Source: Desulfuromusa sp.
Lineage (GTDB): Bacteria > Desulfobacterota > Desulfuromonadia > Desulfuromonadales > Geopsychrobacteraceae
DNA length: 11,095 nucleotides
Direction of reading: 5' to 3'
Assembly: GCA_029934095.1 (NCBI GenBank)
Contig: JAOZMV010000002.1
Location: 12,674-23,768 of the forward strand
This document shows, in pieces, positions 1 through 7,589 of this stretch. How positions within the stretch are numbered: position 1 is the stretch's first letter; every line of letters starts with the position of its first letter. The translations under genes were made by a program, and so were the position numbers. The notes under the pieces were generated by a model that was not told the origin of the DNA, ran no database searches, and worked only from the letters and a program-made list of their open reading frames with translations.

Positions 1-660
1 GTGAGATGCACTCCCTTTAGTCGAAAAGCTGAGCATCGCCACCCGGGCTTCGACACCGAGAAAACTTTTGCAACTGACAGCGGTACTAACGGCAATTTCT
101 GCCAACGCCTGCGCATCGGGGTTGGGATTGACCGCACAATCGGCAAAACACAGGGTACCATTCTCACCAAACTCCGGTGTCTTGGTTACCATCAGAAAAA
201 CCGAGGAGACCGTATTCATTCCCGGTGCGGTGCCAACCACCTGAAATGCTGCACGCAACACGTCACCAGTTGTATTGGATGCCCCGGCAACAGCGCCACC
301 AGCGTCCCCCTTGTGTACCATCATAGCGGCGAAATAAAGATTGTCATCTGCGCTCAACAGAGCAATGGCATCAGCATGGCTCAAACCCTTTTTTTTACGC
401 AGCTCTACTAATTCATCAGCATAGACATTAAGCTTCTCTGCATTTTTCGGCTCAATGATGGTGACACCTTCTAAAGAGACTCCCAGCGCAGCAGCCTTGG
501 CATTGAGTGTTGCAAGATCACCTAAAAGGACAATATTGGCCAGTTTGTCGCCTACAATCTGCGCTGAAGCTTCAATCATACGATCGTCATATCCTTCTGG
601 CAGGACAACGGTCTGTAAGTCAGTACGAGCTTTTGCTTTAATTTGATTAACAAGATGCAT
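1..660 (-). CDS. pta: Phosphate acetyltransferase, N-terminal 220 residues (3' end outside window)
   Basis: Interconverts acetyl-CoA plus phosphate with acetyl phosphate plus CoA in the cytoplasm, working with acetate kinase. Reading the minus strand from ATG at 660 gives [19 protein letters not shown], then the family's [11 protein letters not shown] segment, then motifs typical of the PTA/PTB fold: [15 protein letters not shown] (about residues 93-107), [12 protein letters not shown] (about 170-181) and [14 protein letters not shown] (about 207-220) at the window edge. The domain begins almost at residue 1, so this is the short form (usually about 330 aa) without the extra N-terminal regulatory domains of enterobacterial Pta; about 110 residues are missing beyond the edge. 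The start is fixed by an AGGAGG ribosome site about 6 bases upstream. It has its own promoter and is divergent from the TonB-family gene. Acetate kinase is not visible; it may follow downstream, outside the window. The related phosphate butyryltransferase is a less likely alternative. Confidence 0.93.
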   Translation of the reverse strand, partial: MHLVNQIKAKARTDLQTVVLPEGYDDRMIEASAQIVGDKLANIVLLGDLATLNAKAAALGVSLEGVTIIEPKNAEKLNVYADELVELRKKKGLSHADAIALLSADDNLYFAAMMVHKGDAGGAVAGASNTTGDVLRAAFQVVGTAPGMNTVSSVFLMVTKTPEFGENGTLCFADCAVNPNPDAQALAEIAVSTAVSCKSFLGVEARVAMLSFSTKGSASH

Positions 661-720
661 CTTTTCCTCCTCTAAATATGATAATGTTCTAAACGAGGTG
701 TAAGCTGTAAAGTTTTCATG

Positions 721-750
721 TTTATACCTAATGGTAAAACCGGGGGTCAA
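721..750 (-). promoter_or_regulatory. Probable sigma70-type promoter of pta
   Basis: On the minus strand TTGACC (745-750) and TATAAA (721-726) are separated by 18 bases. This would place the transcription start near 714 and give a leader of about 54 bases ending in the AGGAGG ribosome site of pta. Both hexamers are five of six to consensus. Assigned by eye only. Confidence 0.6.
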
Positions 751-773
751 TCCTTTTTCACTTTTCATCCCTT

Positions 774-849
774 GGAGACTGTCGTACTACCCATGAACTG
801 GCTGCAAATCCGTTTGTTTGGCTTAGGTTCGTATAGTCCGACAGACTCC
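774..849. repeat. Palindromic intergenic repeat, copy R1 (short form, 76 bp)
   Basis: The ends are near-perfect inverted repeats of 16 bases: GGAGACTGTCGTACTA (774-789) and TAGTCCGACAGACTCC (834-849), matching at 14 of 16 positions. The right end, extended to 833-853 and read on minus, matches the start of copy R3 (11025-11045) at 18 of 21 positions. It also shares the end motif CGACAGACTCCT with copy R2. The interior is short and has little internal symmetry, so R1 looks like a shortened relative of R2. There is no coding capacity. It lies between the divergent pta and TonB-family genes, upstream of both. Confidence 0.75.
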
Positions 850-880
850 TAGCAGGCTGGTTGTATTTGACAACTCCATT

Positions 881-886
881 TATAAT
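881..886 (+). promoter_or_regulatory. Possible -10 box (TATAAT) just before the TonB-family gene
   Basis: A perfect TATAAT lies only 9 bases before the ATG at 896, with no good -35 at the usual distance (a TTGACA at 867-872 is only 8 bases away). If used, transcription would begin within a few bases of the start codon and the mRNA would be almost leaderless. This agrees with the lack of a Shine-Dalgarno sequence, but the hexamer could be chance in an AT-rich stretch. Confidence 0.3.
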
Positions 887-895
887 CATAAATCT

Positions 896-1987
896 ATGAA
901 TTTTCAGCGCTCTACTAAAATAAAACGATCCAGTGACCGACCTCGGGCGCTCATTATTGGTCTGTTGATATCGTTACTGCTGCACCTGTTGGTGGTTCTG
1001 TTTTTTTTTCTTTTTCCACAACAGGAACAGTTAGAGCCTAAGCGGCAGGAACCGACAATTGTCCGTCTGATTGATCTCCCGGCAGAAATTGAAAAACCTC
1101 AGCCGGAAGAAAAGAGTACCTTTGAGATTGATCAGCAACCAGTGACTCCCCCGCCGACAACCCCGGTTGAATCATCTCGCAAAGCTGAGCGGGATCAGAA
1201 AGTAGATCAGGAACAAGCTCCTGAAGCAGATGATGTCCGCGATCAGACCACGAAACCACCGGAAACAAAGCTTCCACCTCAACAAATACAGAAACCGGAA
1301 AAAAAACCAATTCCACCGCCAAAAGAGGAAATAATAAAGCCTCAACCAAAGGCCCCTGAGCAGACACCTAAGCCACCTGAAACCAAGTCTCCACCCCTAA
1401 AAAAACCGCTGTCGGTAGATAAAGATGGTCAGGAAAAGAAACAAAAAACTGAGCGGGAAGCGACTCAACCTAAAAAAGAACAGCCGGTCACTGCACCGAG
1501 TATCCCCCCAGCGGAACAACAGAAATCCCCGGTGCCCCCACTAACCCTGGAACAACTGCTGCCTAGTCCCCAAACCCTGGATCAACTTGCCCGGGGAAGT
1601 CTGTCAAATCGCAACCGCAGCAAGGAGCGTGAAAATGTTAAAATTGGCGACGAGGTCTGGCTGAACCTGCAGCAAAACTTCCTGGCTTCCTTTTTTCGCC
1701 GCCTCCACGATAAGATCGATCTGGTCTGGAATTATCCACCCCAGGCCAGGAGGGAGAGAACCCAAGGAACCCTGGAGTTATTAATTATTGTAGATAAAAA
1801 AGGGAAGTTAGTTGATGTCGATCTGGTTCGGTCCAGTGGATCAGATATTCTTGATTATGAAGCGATTCAAGCTATCTACCGGGCCTCTCCATTCGGACCA
1901 TTGCCGAAACGCTACCCGCATGACGTTCTTAAAATTCATGCTAATTTCCGTTATAGACTTGGCAGCAAAGCTATGTTTGGACGCTAA
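896..1987 (+). CDS. TonB-family energy transducer (cell-envelope, proline-rich)
   Basis: A 363-aa inner-membrane protein expected to pass proton-motive energy from an ExbB/ExbD-type motor to outer-membrane receptors. Layout: a basic cytoplasmic tail (1-18); one membrane segment (about 19-40) holding S26-x3-H30, the SxxxH pattern that TonB uses to contact its motor; a long periplasmic spacer (about 41-235) rich in Pro, Lys, Glu and Gln with PKPPE/KPPPK-type runs; and a C-terminal TonB domain (about 265-355) with WNYPPQARR, a GTLELLIIVDKKGKLVDVDL strand region and ASPFGPLPKRYP. No exbB, exbD or receptor gene is nearby, so it appears as a lone gene. No ribosome site is visible before ATG 896, but no other in-frame start lies close and the membrane segment follows at the right distance. 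A TolA-like role is the main alternative, since the C-terminal fold is shared. Confidence 0.85.
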   Translation: MNFQRSTKIKRSSDRPRALIIGLLISLLLHLLVVLFFFLFPQQEQLEPKRQEPTIVRLIDLPAEIEKPQPEEKSTFEIDQQPVTPPPTTPVESSRKAERDQKVDQEQAPEADDVRDQTTKPPETKLPPQQIQKPEKKPIPPPKEEIIKPQPKAPEQTPKPPETKSPPLKKPLSVDKDGQEKKQKTEREATQPKKEQPVTAPSIPPAEQQKSPVPPLTLEQLLPSPQTLDQLARGSLSNRNRSKERENVKIGDEVWLNLQQNFLASFFRRLHDKIDLVWNYPPQARRERTQGTLELLIIVDKKGKLVDVDLVRSSGSDILDYEAIQAIYRASPFGPLPKRYPHDVLKIHANFRYRLGSKAMFGR

Positions 1988-2033
1988 AAACTGCGGATCA
2001 ATGCCCACATCACCTTGGGATTGATCCGCAGTT
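1986..2033 (-). terminator. Intrinsic terminator of the folD-gcv operon
   Basis: A perfect 14-bp stem, AACTGCGGATCAAT (1989-2002) with ATTGATCCGCAGTT (2020-2033). The 17-base loop can extend the stem through CCCA/TGGG (2004-2007 with 2016-2019). Read on minus it is followed by TTTTT (1986-1990 on plus are all A), a classic intrinsic terminator 17 bases after the gcvPB stop. On plus the stem is followed only by TTAG, so it should be weaker for the convergent TonB-family gene, whose stop codon (1985-1987) touches it. Confidence 0.85.
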
Positions 2034-2049
2034 AGAAAACCAAGAAGAG

Positions 2050-3507
2050 CTACTCTCTTTCCCAACGCAACTTTGGCTTACGTGCAGCAGCGGTTTCATC
2101 CAGACGCCTCACCTTAGCTCGAACCGGTGCCTGTTTAAGCAATTCTGGATTATTCTTTGACTCTGCTGCAATCGCCAGTAGTGCATCACAGAACTCATCA
2201 ATAGTCTGCTTGCTTTCAGTCTCCGTTGGCTCGATCATCAGAGCGCCATGGACAACCAATGGGAAGTAGATAGTTGGCGGGTGATAACCATAGTCAATCA
2301 GCCGCTTGGCAACATCAAGGGTGTGACAGTCATTCTGTAGCGCATCTTCAGAAAACACCACCTCATGCAGAGAGCGCTGCTTATTTGGCAAATCGTATTC
2401 GTTTTCGAGTCGAGCACGAATATAATTAGCATTGAGGACTGCCAGCTCAGACGCCCTTTTCAGCCCTTCACCACCCATAGATAAAATGTAACTATAGGCA
2501 CGAACTAAAATACCAAAATGGCCATAAAAGGATTTCAAACGTCCGATTGACTGGGGACAGTTATATTCCAGTTGATAACCCCCGTCCCCTTTGACAATAA
2601 AAGGAACCGGCATAAATGGTTTTAGTTTATCAACCACACCAACGGGGCCAGAGCCTGGGCCACCACCACCATGGGGAGTAGAAAAAGTTTTGTGTAAATT
2701 AAAATGCATGACATCAATGCCGATATCACCGGGGCGACTGATACCCATCATCGCATTGAGATTAGCTCCATCGCTGTAAACCAGCCCCCCACGCTCATGG
2801 ACCAGATCACATATTTCCCGGATATCTGCTTCAAACAAACCGAGAGTATTGGGATTGGTAACCATCAGTGCCGCGACATCGTCATCCATCACTGCGGCAA
2901 CCGCCTCTTTACTCAAAATTCCATCTGAGGCAACGGTAATAACCTCGTAGCCACAGAGGGCAGATGATGCCGGGTTCGTTCCGTGAGCCGTATCGGGGAT
3001 AATCACCTTATGCCGTTTTTGCCCCCTGGCTTCCTGCCAGGCACGAATCATCAGCATCCCGGCAAACTCACCCTGAGCACCTGCTGCCGGTTGTAATGTG
3101 ATCGCCGGAAAACCGGAAATTTCACCGAGATCACGTTGCAGATTATACATCAACTCCAACGCCCCCTGATTAAGAGCTTCCGGGGTCTGTGGATGGATAT
3201 CAGTAAAACCGGGGAGACGTGCGGCCACCTCATTGATCTTTGGATTGTACTTCATGGTACAACTGCCAAGGGGATAAAAACCGCTATCAACGCCATAGTT
3301 CCAGGTTGACAAACGGGTATAATGGCGCACCACATCAACCTCTGAAAGTTCAGGAAAATCGGAGATATCTTCGCGAATCAAATGGCTGTCAGGAGTGACA
3401 GCCGGAACATCCAAACCGGCAACACTGTAACCAACTCGTCCCGGTTGGGATTGTTCAAAGAGCAGATTCTCATTCAGAACCAGGCCACGACCCTCTGTAC
3501 TTATCAT
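2050..3507 (-). CDS. gcvPB: Glycine dehydrogenase (decarboxylating) subunit 2
   Basis: The PLP-binding half of the split P protein of the glycine cleavage system (EC 1.4.4.2). With GcvPA it decarboxylates glycine and loads the aminomethyl group onto the lipoyl arm of GcvH. At 485 aa it has the usual length for this subunit. Visible motifs: YPLGSCTMKYNPK (about 78-90), LQPAAGAQGEFAG (about 138-150), PDTAHGTNPASSA (about 171-183), SDGANLNAM (about 245-253) and HFNLHKTFSTPHGGGGPG, where Lys273 is the expected Schiff-base lysine for PLP. ATG 3507 overlaps the gcvPA stop by four bases (ATGA), and the ribosome site AGGAGGTGA lies inside the end of gcvPA, which suggests translational coupling. Last gene of the operon; a strong terminator follows. 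Confidence 0.97.
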   Translation of the reverse strand: MISTEGRGLVLNENLLFEQSQPGRVGYSVAGLDVPAVTPDSHLIREDISDFPELSEVDVVRHYTRLSTWNYGVDSGFYPLGSCTMKYNPKINEVAARLPGFTDIHPQTPEALNQGALELMYNLQRDLGEISGFPAITLQPAAGAQGEFAGMLMIRAWQEARGQKRHKVIIPDTAHGTNPASSALCGYEVITVASDGILSKEAVAAVMDDDVAALMVTNPNTLGLFEADIREICDLVHERGGLVYSDGANLNAMMGISRPGDIGIDVMHFNLHKTFSTPHGGGGPGSGPVGVVDKLKPFMPVPFIVKGDGGYQLEYNCPQSIGRLKSFYGHFGILVRAYSYILSMGGEGLKRASELAVLNANYIRARLENEYDLPNKQRSLHEVVFSEDALQNDCHTLDVAKRLIDYGYHPPTIYFPLVVHGALMIEPTETESKQTIDEFCDALLAIAAESKNNPELLKQAPVRAKVRRLDETAAARKPKLRWERE

Positions 3508-4853
3508 GCCTCACCTCCTGCCAGTGCGCTCACCAGTCGATCAATTTGTTCCCGGCTGTTCTGTTCGGTAACGCAGACCAGCAAACCATTTTCCAAGTTG
3601 GAGTAATCTCTGCCAAGAGAAATTCCAGCTAAAATACCACCTTGTTCCAACCGTTTTTTCAAAGCAGCAACCGGTTCGGAACAGGTAATAACAAATTCAT
3701 TAAATGATGCACCGGGAAATGTGACCGAAAAGCCTTTAAGTTGAGCAATTTTTTCTTTGGCATAACTCGCTTTTGCATAGTTGACCTCTGCCAACTGCCG
3801 TAATCCCTGTTTACCATGCAAAGCCAGATAAATACTGACCATCAAAACACACATACCTTGATTAGAGCAGATGTTTGAAGTCGCTTTTTCGCGGCGGATA
3901 TGTTGTTCACGGGTTGCCAGAGTGAGGACAAACCCCCGTTTGCCATCCTTATCGGTTGTTTCACCAACCAGCCGCCCGGGGAGAACCCGCATATCTTTCT
4001 TCCGTACAGCAAAAAAACCTATCCCGGGGCCACCATAGGAGAGGGGGATACCGAAGCTTTGCCCCTCGCCGACGACAATATCAGCCCCCAGCTCTCCAGG
4101 AGATTTGTACAGCGCTAAAGCGAGAGGTTCAGGGACGGCAGCCACTAACCGGGCGCCGGAAGCATGAGTCAGCTCAGCAATGGTTGCCAAATCTTCAATC
4201 TGGCCAAAGTAGTTTGGATAACCGACAACCACAGCAGCGACCTGATCATCAAGCATGGTTTGTAACTCTGCTTGATTGGTTAAACCATTCTGCAACGGAA
4301 TATCAACCAGTTCGATATCAAGATAGCGACAATAGGTTGCAGTCGTCTCACGGTACTGGGGTGGTAGCGCCTGTGATAACAAAACTTTTTTACGCTTCTT
4401 GCCGGCACGAATAGTCAGCAGAACTGCTTCAGCACAGGCAGATGCACCATCATACATCGACGCATTGGCGACATCCATCCCGGTTAATTGACAGATCAGC
4501 GTCTGAAACTCAAAGATAGCTTGCAGAGTTCCCTGGCTTATTTCCGGCTGATAGGGGGTATAGGCAGTATAAAACTCACTCCGACTGACCAGTTGATCAA
4601 CCACTGCCGGAATAAAATGGTTATAGGCACCACCACCGAGAAACGCATCCCAATCAGACACTTTTGAATTTTTCTCGGCCAACTCTCGCAAAAACAGTAA
4701 AACTTCAGATTCAGACCCTGCAGCATTCAAATCAAGAGGTCTTTGCAAACGACAGTCCTCTGGAATTCCAGAGAACAGTTCGTCAATCTTCGACACCCCA
4801 ATTTGATCGAGCATTTGCTGTACATCTACATCGGTATGAGGCAGATAACGCAT
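3504..4853 (-). CDS. gcvPA: Glycine dehydrogenase (decarboxylating) subunit 1
   Basis: First half of the two-subunit P protein, partner of GcvPB; in bacteria with one long GcvP the halves are fused. It runs to 449 aa from ATG 4853, close to the family norm. Family signature stretches: MRYLPHTDVDVQQML at the start; FLGGGAYNHFIPAVVDQL, EFYTAYTPYQPEISQGTLQ and NASMYDGASACAEA in the first third; SYGGPGIGFFAVRK, LATREQHIRREKATSNICS and SFNEFV further on. The frame stays open to a GTG at 4874 and another ATG at 4859. I choose 4853 because AAAGGA sits 5 bases upstream and MRYLPHT is the usual family start. It lacks the PLP lysine, as expected for this subunit. The stop overlaps gcvPB by four bases. 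A 122-base gap separates it from gcvH upstream. Confidence 0.96.
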   Translation of the reverse strand: MRYLPHTDVDVQQMLDQIGVSKIDELFSGIPEDCRLQRPLDLNAAGSESEVLLFLRELAEKNSKVSDWDAFLGGGAYNHFIPAVVDQLVSRSEFYTAYTPYQPEISQGTLQAIFEFQTLICQLTGMDVANASMYDGASACAEAVLLTIRAGKKRKKVLLSQALPPQYRETTATYCRYLDIELVDIPLQNGLTNQAELQTMLDDQVAAVVVGYPNYFGQIEDLATIAELTHASGARLVAAVPEPLALALYKSPGELGADIVVGEGQSFGIPLSYGGPGIGFFAVRKKDMRVLPGRLVGETTDKDGKRGFVLTLATREQHIRREKATSNICSNQGMCVLMVSIYLALHGKQGLRQLAEVNYAKASYAKEKIAQLKGFSVTFPGASFNEFVITCSEPVAALKKRLEQGGILAGISLGRDYSNLENGLLVCVTEQNSREQIDRLVSALAGGEA

Positions 4854-4977
4854 AATCATCCTTTCAATCAGCACATTAACCTATAGATACTAACTGACTG
4901 TTTTAAAAGAGTTTACATGTGAGAGTTTTCAGAAAAAAACTGCCACAACACCAAAGAGAGATCGCTCTATGAAGCCA
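4854..4977 (-). other. Non-coding gap inside the gcv operon, between gcvH and gcvPA
   Basis: A gap of 122-124 bases in an otherwise compact operon. It is AT-rich, with only a feeble hairpin (CAG, seven T, CTG on minus, about 4931-4944) and a TATAGG with no good -35 before gcvPA. I see no gene, no repeat-family copy and no glycine-riboswitch features. It might hold a weak internal promoter or mRNA processing site that changes the ratio of H to P protein, but nothing in the sequence proves this. Confidence 0.3.
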
Positions 4978-5361
4978 TCAATCTTTTTCAACAAATTCCT
5001 TGTAGGCAGTGACATTCATCAAACCGTCCAAAACGGCAGGGTCAGCCAGTTTGATCTTAATCATCCAGCCTGCTTCGTAGGGAGAATTGTTCAGAGCCTC
5101 AGGCTCATCTGGAAGTACTTCGTTGACCTCTACAACTTCACCAGCCACTGGTGCGTAAACATCAGAGACCGCCTTGACTGACTCAACAACCCCAAATGTT
5201 TTACCCTCTTCCAGCATGTCACCAACTTCTGGCAGCTCAACAAAAACAATATCTCCCAGTTGATCCTGGGCAAAATTGGTAATTCCAACGGTAACCACAT
5301 CGTTCTCAACCAACACCCACTCATGATCTTCGGTGTATTTCAGTTCCTCAGGAAAATCCAT
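4978..5361 (-). CDS. gcvH: Glycine cleavage system H protein (lipoyl carrier)
   Basis: Small lipoylated shuttle that carries the aminomethyl group from the P protein to GcvT and is then reoxidised by lipoamide dehydrogenase. 127 aa, standard size. YTEDHEWV (about 9-16) and VGITNFAQDQLGDIVFVELP (about 24-43) are typical of GcvH. The lipoylation site lies in FGVVESVKAVSDVYAPVAGE, with Lys63 as the expected modified residue. The frame stays open to a TTG at 5388, but GAGGAGG ends 2 bases before ATG 5364 and 5 bases before ATG 5361, so 5361 is the better start (5364 is possible). gcvT ends 37 bases upstream on the same strand, so the two are very likely co-transcribed. Confidence 0.96.
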   Translation of the reverse strand: MDFPEELKYTEDHEWVLVENDVVTVGITNFAQDQLGDIVFVELPEVGDMLEEGKTFGVVESVKAVSDVYAPVAGEVVEVNEVLPDEPEALNNSPYEAGWMIKIKLADPAVLDGLMNVTAYKEFVEKD

Positions 5362-5398
5362 CATATCCTCCTCAAAAGAAAGGCCCAATCGGCGTGTA

Positions 5399-6487
5399 TT
5401 ATTTCACAAATGGAAGAGCTGTGCGCTCAGCCAGAACCTGACGCTTTCGAATCCCTATTTGCAGTGGCTCATCACTCTCTGCTACAGCTGTCTCTACCAG
5501 GGCGAGAGCAATCCCCTTTCTCAAGCTGGGAGACATTGTCCCACTGGTGACGTAACCAACCTGACGGCCGCCACTCAATACCGGATAACCATCGCGTGGC
5601 ACCCCGGAAGTCGTCAAAGTCAGAGCGATCAACTTCCGCGACAAACCCGCCTGTTTCGCTTTGAGCATGGCGTCACGACCAACAAAGTTACCTTTTTTCA
5701 ATTTGGTAATCCACGCCAAACGCGCTTCAATCGGCATAATTTCAGCGGTAATTTCGTGGCCATAGAGTGCATAAGCTTTCTCTAAACGGAGAGTATCCCG
5801 TGCGCCAAGACCAATGGGGAGAAGTCCGAGGGATTCTCCCACCTTCATCAACTCCTGCCACAGGGCAGCTCCATCTGCTGCAGCACAGTAGAGTTCAAAA
5901 CCATCCTCACCGGTATAGCCAGTGCGTGAAATGATCGTCTTAATCCCAGCAACCATTCCCTCTTTAAATCGATAAAATTTTATTGCAGAGAGATCGGTGC
6001 TGGTTAATTTTGCTAAAATATTGGCAGCGACCGGCCCCTGCAATGCCAGTTGTGCATACTCATCACTGCGATTAATCAGGGTTAAATCATTGAAGTCAGT
6101 ATTTTTCTGTAAATCCTGCAACCAGGCAAAATCCTTATCACTGTTAGAAGCATTAACACAGAGAAGATAACGGTCAGCAGCAAAACGATAGAGGGTCAAA
6201 TCATCAACCACCCCCCCGGTCTCATAACAAAGAGCCGTATATTGAACCTGGCCATCGGTTAAATTTGCTAGATCATTGGTGGTTGCATACTGTAGAAATT
6301 CAAAAGCCTGGGCTCCGGAAACTTCAATCTCCCCCATATGGGAGACATCAAACAAACCAGCCGTTGTTCTGACCGCCATGTGTTCAGCAATGACACCAGA
6401 ATATTGTACCGGCATATCCCAGCCGCCAAAATCAACCATACGAGCGCCAAGTTGACGGTGAATCTGATTTAGAGGTGTTATTTTCAT
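5399..6487 (-). CDS. gcvT: Glycine cleavage system T protein (aminomethyltransferase)
   Basis: Takes the aminomethyl group from lipoyl-GcvH, releases ammonia and forms 5,10-methylene-tetrahydrofolate (EC 2.1.2.10). 362 aa from ATG 6487. Typical segments: GARMVDFGGWDMPVQYSG (about 14-31), AGLFDVSHMGEIEVSG (about 43-58), GGVVDDLTLYRF (about 91-102) with the conserved acidic pair expected near the folate site, SRTGYTGEDGFELY, LGARDTLRLEKAYALYGHE and the C-terminal YVTSGTMSPSLRKGIALA. The frame runs 19 codons further upstream, but TAAGGAG about 8 bases before ATG 6487 and the family-like start MKITPLNQIHRQLGA settle it. First gcv gene after folD. Sarcosine-oxidase-type or YgfZ relatives are excluded by the gcvH/gcvP neighbours. 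Confidence 0.96.
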   Translation of the reverse strand: MKITPLNQIHRQLGARMVDFGGWDMPVQYSGVIAEHMAVRTTAGLFDVSHMGEIEVSGAQAFEFLQYATTNDLANLTDGQVQYTALCYETGGVVDDLTLYRFAADRYLLCVNASNSDKDFAWLQDLQKNTDFNDLTLINRSDEYAQLALQGPVAANILAKLTSTDLSAIKFYRFKEGMVAGIKTIISRTGYTGEDGFELYCAAADGAALWQELMKVGESLGLLPIGLGARDTLRLEKAYALYGHEITAEIMPIEARLAWITKLKKGNFVGRDAMLKAKQAGLSRKLIALTLTTSGVPRDGYPVLSGGRQVGYVTSGTMSPSLRKGIALALVETAVAESDEPLQIGIRKRQVLAERTALPFVK

Positions 6488-6574
6488 CGATAAACTCCTT
6501 ATAATAAATCGACCGTTCAGTAAAGATTTTGTAACAAATCCCAACCCACCTGTACAGGATTATTAAAATTCAGA
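6488..6574 (-). other. Short leader between folD and gcvT with a 10-bp palindrome
   Basis: The 87 bases between the folD stop and the gcvT start hold a perfect palindrome CCTGTACAGG (6549-6558) and, on minus, GATTTGT followed by ACAAAATC (an imperfect small hairpin, about 6525-6540), then the gcvT ribosome site. No T-run follows a stem, so I see no terminator, and read-through from folD is likely. The palindrome could be a regulator site or chance. It is too short, and lacks the conserved blocks, for a glycine riboswitch. Confidence 0.3.
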
Positions 6575-7432
6575 TCAATCCTTTTTTGCCGCCCGACGTT
6601 TGGCACTCACCAAAGTATTATAGAGGAGCATGGTAATTGTCATTGGCCCGACACCACCGGGAACCGGGGTGATAGCAGCTGCATTCTTAGAGGCAGCGAT
6701 AAAATCGACATCACCAACCAACTTCTTTTCACCGACGCGATTGACACCGACATCAATCACAATTGCCCCCTTTTTAATCCAATCCCCCTTGATCATTTCT
6801 GGACGACCAACAGCGGCAATCACTACATCAGCGGCGGCAACTTTCTGCGGCAGACCAACGGTTCTTGAATGACAGATTGTCACCGTTGCATGTTCAGCCA
6901 GGCACATCAACGCCAGCGGTTTGCCAACGATATTGGAACGGCCAACAATGACGACATCTTTCCCCTTAAGATCAGCCCCGATGTACTCCAACATTTTCAT
7001 AACACCGTAGGGGGTGCAAGGTTTGAACACTGGATTTCCGGTCACCAGACGACCGACATTGTAGGGATGGAAACCATCGACATCCTTACTTGGAGAGATC
7101 GCTTCCAAAACCTTTGCCTCATCAATATGCCCGGGAAGTGGCAACTGCACCAGAATGCCGTCAATCTTCTCGTCGCCATTGAGTGTGGCAATCAACTCCA
7201 GCAATTCAGCTTCACCGGTTTCAGCCGATAATTTATGTTCTACAGAATAAATCCCGGTCGCGGCACACGCTTTTTCTTTCATCGAGACATAAACCCGGCT
7301 CGCCGGATCTTCGCCAACCAGGACAACTGCCAGCCCCGGAGTTACCCCTGTTGCAACAAGCTCTTCTACATCGGTAGAAATTTGTTCCCGCAGCTCGGCT
7401 GCAATCGCTTTCCCATCAATCAGTTCTGCCAC
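6575..7432 (-). CDS. folD: Bifunctional methylene-THF dehydrogenase / methenyl-THF cyclohydrolase
   Basis: Interconverts 5,10-methylene-THF, 5,10-methenyl-THF and 10-formyl-THF in the cytosol, so it uses the product of GcvT in the same operon. 285 aa, standard length. Motifs: [12 protein letters not shown] with Tyr48 and the catalytic Lys52; [10 protein letters not shown] (about 95-104); [16 protein letters not shown] (about 113-128); [28 protein letters not shown] (about 160-176), the dinucleotide-binding glycine region; [11 protein letters not shown]; and [16 protein letters not shown] near the end. The start is GTG 7432, with GGAGG 7 bases upstream. A clear promoter precedes it, so folD is likely the first gene of folD-gcvT-gcvH-gcvPA-gcvPB. 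Dehydrogenase cofactor preference (NAD or NADP) cannot be read safely from the sequence. Confidence 0.97.
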   Translation of the reverse strand: MAELIDGKAIAAELREQISTDVEELVATGVTPGLAVVLVGEDPASRVYVSMKEKACAATGIYSVEHKLSAETGEAELLELIATLNGDEKIDGILVQLPLPGHIDEAKVLEAISPSKDVDGFHPYNVGRLVTGNPVFKPCTPYGVMKMLEYIGADLKGKDVVIVGRSNIVGKPLALMCLAEHATVTICHSRTVGLPQKVAAADVVIAAVGRPEMIKGDWIKKGAIVIDVGVNRVGEKKLVGDVDFIAASKNAAAITPVPGGVGPMTITMLLYNTLVSAKRRAAKKD

Positions 7433-7478
7433 CTGGAAGCCTCCATATAAATGTATTTCAAACCCTCATGAAGTTCAA

Positions 7479-7507
7479 ACTATACGTAAGCACGCCCGGT
7501 TTGTAAA
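7479..7507 (-). promoter_or_regulatory. Promoter of the folD-gcv operon
   Basis: On minus, TTTACA (7502-7507) and TATAGT (7479-7484) are separated by exactly 17 bases, each five of six to the sigma70 consensus. Transcription would start near 7472, giving a leader of about 40 bases that includes the GGAGG of folD. No riboswitch-sized leader is present, so any control by glycine or folate would have to act at the promoter or elsewhere. Confidence 0.7.
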
Positions 7508-7532
7508 CCTGCTTTCGCTATAACAAGAAAGC

Positions 7533-7570
7533 AAAAAGCCTCCGTCAGAAATGTATCTGCGGAGGCTTTT
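7533..7570 (-). terminator. Intrinsic terminator between the FmdB-type gene and folD
   Basis: Stem AAAAGCCTCCG (7534-7544) with CGGAGGCTTTT (7560-7570), extended inward by CAGA (7546-7549) with TCTG (7556-7559). On minus it ends in five T (7533-7537 on plus are A), and on plus in four T, so it could work both ways. It lies 20 bases after the FmdB-type stop codon and upstream of the folD promoter, separating the two transcription units. Confidence 0.88.
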
Positions 7571-7589
7571 AAATTTAAACATAGCTCGA

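Noticed and set aside
1..411. Plus-strand 136-aa frame at the left edge
   Set aside because: It lies opposite pta, whose minus-strand translation shows clear family motifs.
1038..1367. Minus-strand 109-aa frame inside the TonB-family gene
   Set aside because: A shadow of the proline-rich, biased codons of the real gene; no ribosome site and no recognisable domain.
3956..4414. Plus-strand 152-aa frame inside gcvPA
   Set aside because: Opposite a clearly recognised gene, low-complexity Gln/Arg/Pro translation, no ribosome site.
6488..6574. Glycine riboswitch before gcvT
   Set aside because: Too short and without the conserved riboswitch blocks; the folD leader (about 40 bases) is also too short.
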